Below, piece by piece: positions 7,358 through 9,679 of a stretch of DNA of 9,679 nt. The DNA comes from Burkholderiales bacterium UBA4615. GTDB lineage: Bacteria > Pseudomonadota > Gammaproteobacteria > Burkholderiales > Burkholderiaceae_E. Position numbers and translations under genes: made by a program. A model generated the notes under the pieces. It made no database searches and had not been told where the DNA came from. It saw only the letters and a program-made list of their open reading frames with translations. The first letter of the stretch is position 1, and the number at the start of each line of letters is the position of its first letter. Location of the stretch: contig DGIT01000015.1 in NCBI GenBank assembly GCA_002386465.1, forward strand, positions 1-9,679, read 5' to 3'.

Positions 7358-7719
7358 GCTCAATCGGCTGAGTCATCAAGCCCGTGGCAGCGGGCGGCGA
7401 GCGCGCGCCGGGGTCGGACGGCGCCTCGTCCCATGATCAGCGTCCGGCTGAGCTTGGCATCGGCGCTCGGCGTCTCATCAGGTAGGCCGCGGTCACGGGA
7501 TGACGCCCTGCGGCCGCAGCCTGCCCCCGCAAGCGGCGCAGTGGTGCGGGATTCGGTCTGAATGGCCGGGCCGCGCAGACTGGTGATTGTCTGTGCGCCG
7601 TGACCTTGGGGCGCCTGGGTAGTCCGCCCGGTCATGCTGACACGGCGGTATTCGCACCTCAGTCCGGCTGCTACGGTGGCCTCGATCGTGGCCGCTGGCC
7701 ACCTGCCAGGTTGACCGCC
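7358..7719. other. Gene-free stretch between the rpoH control region and the EpsL-like gene
   Basis: About 360 bases with no gene I can support. A 42-codon ORF from 7433 (+) starts MISVRLSLASALG but has no ribosome-binding site and no recognisable product. A 12-bp palindrome, CTGCGGCCGCAG (7508-7519), is present, as expected now and then in GC-rich DNA. The promoter of the EpsL-like gene should lie here, but I see no convincing -35/-10 pair or sigma-54 site. The EpsL-like reading frame is open back to a GTG at 7600, but the added residues show no signal or domain. Confidence 0.4.
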
Positions 7720-9003
7720 ATGACTGATGCGCCCAAGGGCCCCTTGACCGATGATGCGACCGCCCTGTTGCCTGGCCCTGCCATGCTGCGCCGCTGCGCG
7801 GTGGTGCGCGCCTGCGCGGCGACGGCCTGTCTGGCGCTGGCCGGCGGCGCGGCCAGCCAGCCCGTAGCGCTGCCCCCGGAAGTGCCTGACGTCTTCACGG
7901 TTCAGGCCGCGCTGGACGTCGAGCGTCACGACAACATCTTTCGCACCGCAGGCGGGCCCTCGGACACGGTGTTGCGGGCCACGGCGGGGGTGCGCCTGGA
8001 GCGTGTCATCGGGCTGCAGCGGGTCGGGCTGGAGGCGTTCGTGGTCCCGGTGCGCTACCTGGACAACGCCGACTACAGCTACCTCGGCTACGGATTGGGC
8101 GCCACCTGGAACTGGGCGGTGGGTCGCGGCTGGTTTGGTGACCTGGTGGCGCGCGTGGGCCGCGAACAGACCCCGTTTGATCTGGTGGGCGCCTATGCGA
8201 ACAATCTGCAGACCCTGGTCAGCATTCGGGCCTTGGCGGGTCTGCGTCTGACCCAGGCCTGGGCGGCGATTGCGGCGTTTGACGAAACCCGCGCCACCAA
8301 CTCGCTGATGAGCCAGCAGCCGGCCGACTACAGTCGCACCGGTCTGGAGGCGGGCGTGCGATACGCTCCGCAGAGTGCGCTGGAGCTTGATGCGGTCTGG
8401 CGCCATGAGTCGGCCCGCTACCCGAATAGACAGATCGTCGATGCCAATGGGGTCCCGCTGCCCGATGCGGTGGACAACGCCTATACCCAGGACACGCCGC
8501 TCTTAAGACTCGCCTATCGACCGCACGATGCCAGTCGGATCACCGGGCAGTTGGGCTACACGCAGCGCCGATACGACAACCTGTCGCAGCGCGACTTCAG
8601 TGGTGTGACGACCGGTCTGGATGCCGAGTGGCCGTTGTCGGGCGCCGTAGTGATGCGCGGCGGGCTGTTGCGCAGCATCGAGGTCGCCGAGCTGCCTTCC
8701 GCCAACTACATCGAGGTTCGCGGCGTTGCGCTGCGGCCCGCCTGGCAGATCACCGGGCGCACCCGGCTGGAGGCAACGGCGGCCTACTCCAGCCGTCGGT
8801 ATCTCGGCGATCCCGGCACCGCGCTCAGTGGCGGCCTTGTGCGTGAGGATCAGATCCGCCAGTACGGGCTCGAATTGCGCTATCAGATCGCGCGGCGCAC
8901 CTGGCTCAGCGCCTCGGTCCGCCAACTGTCACGCGGCTCCAATTACCCCGGCTATGCCTTTACCGACCGCTGGGCCGGTGTGGGTGTGTCGACCGCGTTC
9001 TGA
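7720..9003 (+). CDS. epsL: EpsL-like outer-membrane beta-barrel protein of exopolysaccharide locus
   Basis: Probable outer-membrane barrel of the EpsL / putative beta-barrel porin 2 type found in betaproteobacterial exopolysaccharide loci; its exact role is not established. From the ATG at 7720 it has 427 residues. Features are a Sec signal peptide (LRRCAVVRACAATACLALAG, about 23-42) with likely cleavage after AAS at 46. After it comes VERHDNIFRTAGGPSDTVLRATAGVRLER (about 67-95; given here only to locate the DNxFR...SDT motif typical of the family). The rest alternates polar and aromatic/hydrophobic residues as in beta-strands. The C-terminus GVGVSTAF ends in Phe, the usual BAM signal. A weak CAGG lies 9 nt before 7720. 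The ATG at 7783 (406 residues) gives a cleaner signal peptide but no Shine-Dalgarno, so the start is uncertain. The export protein gene follows on the same strand after 74 nt. Confidence 0.8.
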   Translation: MTDAPKGPLTDDATALLPGPAMLRRCAVVRACAATACLALAGGAASQPVALPPEVPDVFTVQAALDVERHDNIFRTAGGPSDTVLRATAGVRLERVIGLQRVGLEAFVVPVRYLDNADYSYLGYGLGATWNWAVGRGWFGDLVARVGREQTPFDLVGAYANNLQTLVSIRALAGLRLTQAWAAIAAFDETRATNSLMSQQPADYSRTGLEAGVRYAPQSALELDAVWRHESARYPNRQIVDANGVPLPDAVDNAYTQDTPLLRLAYRPHDASRITGQLGYTQRRYDNLSQRDFSGVTTGLDAEWPLSGAVVMRGGLLRSIEVAELPSANYIEVRGVALRPAWQITGRTRLEATAAYSSRRYLGDPGTALSGGLVREDQIRQYGLELRYQIARRTWLSASVRQLSRGSNYPGYAFTDRWAGVGVSTAF

Positions 9004-9032
9004 ACGCGATGGCCGTGGGCGTGACCCTTTGT

Positions 9033-9052
9033 CCCGACGGTTGTCGTTCGGG
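9033..9052 (+). other. Small hairpin between the EpsL-like gene and the export gene
   Basis: CCCGACG (9033-9039) can pair with CGT-T-CGGG (9045-9052) as seven pairs with one bulged T and a GTTGT loop. No T-tract follows, so it is not a convincing terminator. It might protect or attenuate the message between two genes of the same locus, or be chance. Confidence 0.25.
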
Positions 9053-9077
9053 TCTCACTTTGCACAGGAGTACTTGC

Positions 9078-9679
9078 ATGAAGGCATCGATTGCATCTGT
9101 CCGCCGGCTGACCCGCCGCGTGGGTGCCCGTCATCTGGCGCTGTGTCTGGGCTTCGCTGCCACCCTCTCGGGCTTGGCGCCGGGCAGCGCCGCGGCCGCA
9201 CCGGACGCTGCGGCATCACCGGTCATTGCCCAGACCGCACCGGTGTCGCCACCCGCTGCGTTGCCGTCCTCCTCGCTGGCGCCGTCGGCGCTGGCAGCAC
9301 CTGTAGCCGAGCGCGCCAATCAGGATGTTGCGCGGGACGACTATCGGCTGGGTGCGGGCGATGCCTTGCGCATTCAGGTCTTTCAGAGTCCTGATCTGAC
9401 TGTGGAAGCCCGCATCTCGGAATCCGGGGTGCTTTCCTACCCACTGATCGGCGCGGTCCGGGTGGCCGGGTTGTCCGTGTCTGAACTGGAGCAGCATCTG
9501 GCCGAGCGGCTGCGCCAGGGGCGTTTCCTGCAGAGTCCGCAGGTCACGGTCAATGTGACCGCGTTTCGCAGTCAGCAGGTCTCGGTCCTGGGCCAGGTTG
9601 CCCGCCCGGGCCGCTACCCGATTGAGACCACCGGGATGCGCCTGTCCGAGATGGTGTCGATGGCTGGCGGCGTGGGGCC
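9078..9679 (+). CDS. Polysaccharide export protein, Wza/EpsE family (3' end outside window)
   Basis: N-terminal 200 residues of a polysaccharide export protein, the outer-membrane/periplasmic channel component for capsule or exopolysaccharide (often called EpsE in loci with EpsL). The ATG at 9078 has a strong AGGAG (9066-9070) 7 nt upstream. A signal peptide (basic RRLTRR, hydrophobic core, about residues 1-40) is followed by an Ala/Pro/Ser-rich linker (about 40-82). The export domain begins DDYRLGAGDALRIQVFQSPD (87-106) and continues through SGVLSYPLIGAVRVAGLSV and a VTVNVTAFRSQQVSVLGQV stretch. The first SLBB-type repeat starts ARPGRYPI (175-182). No Cys follows the signal core where Wza-type lipoproteins carry their lipobox; the only Cys (C23) lies inside the hydrophobic core. 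The frame is open to the window end and about half the protein is unseen. Confidence 0.92.
   Translation, partial: MKASIASVRRLTRRVGARHLALCLGFAATLSGLAPGSAAAAPDAAASPVIAQTAPVSPPAALPSSSLAPSALAAPVAERANQDVARDDYRLGAGDALRIQVFQSPDLTVEARISESGVLSYPLIGAVRVAGLSVSELEQHLAERLRQGRFLQSPQVTVNVTAFRSQQVSVLGQVARPGRYPIETTGMRLSEMVSMAGGVG

Noticed and set aside
7508..7519. CTGCGGCCGCAG perfect palindrome as an operator
   Set aside because: Pure GC-type palindrome of a kind expected by chance in this composition, with no placement near a start or promoter.
7433..7561. Small 42-codon ORF beginning MISVRLSLASALG
   Set aside because: No Shine-Dalgarno, no recognisable product, and frames of this length are common in GC-rich DNA.
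7360..8406. 348-codon open frame on the minus strand across the EpsL-like gene
   Set aside because: It is antisense to a gene with signal peptide, family motif and barrel C-terminus; its translation is Arg/Gln/Gly-rich with no recognisable domain.

Overview
The window looks like chromosomal DNA of a betaproteobacterium, probably Burkholderiales or a relative. The base composition is GC-rich (mid-60s % by eye). The left end has the COX15-type heme A synthase / heme O synthase / SCO1 order typical of that class. The RpoH sequence is of betaproteobacterial type. The right end starts an exopolysaccharide locus with an EpsL-like barrel followed by a Wza-family export protein. No tRNA, rRNA, CRISPR, transposase or integrase is visible.

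Layout: (1) 1-2387 (+) is a tight cytochrome oxidase assembly operon: heme A synthase (5' end outside the window), ctaB and a SCO1-type copper chaperone. (2) 2497-3690 (-) is a polyprenyl-phosphate sugar-1-phosphate transferase that lacks the usual N-terminal membrane helices. It is divergent from (3) 3914-6278 (+), UDP-glucose 6-dehydrogenase and a UDP-glucuronate 4-epimerase-type SDR. (4) 6312-6347 is a hairpin between convergent genes. (5) 6353-7249 (-) is rpoH, preceded by an HrcA-type CIRCE element and, directly abutting it, a 26-bp near-perfect dyad of unknown function. (6) 7358-7719 has no convincing gene. (7) 7720-9003 (+) is an EpsL-like outer-membrane beta-barrel protein. (8) 9078-9679 (+) is the start of a polysaccharide export protein that runs off the window.

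The left genes convert protoheme to heme O and heme A and deliver copper to the aa3-type oxidase. The sugar transferase would load the first sugar onto undecaprenyl phosphate. The dehydrogenase and epimerase would supply UDP-GlcA and UDP-GalA. The right-hand genes would move the polymer across the outer membrane. The heat-shock sigma factor therefore sits inside a surface-polysaccharide region. All genes belong to known families. The least explained parts are the double dyad upstream of rpoH, the truncated sugar transferase, the possibly leaderless ugd start and the arrangement around rpoH.
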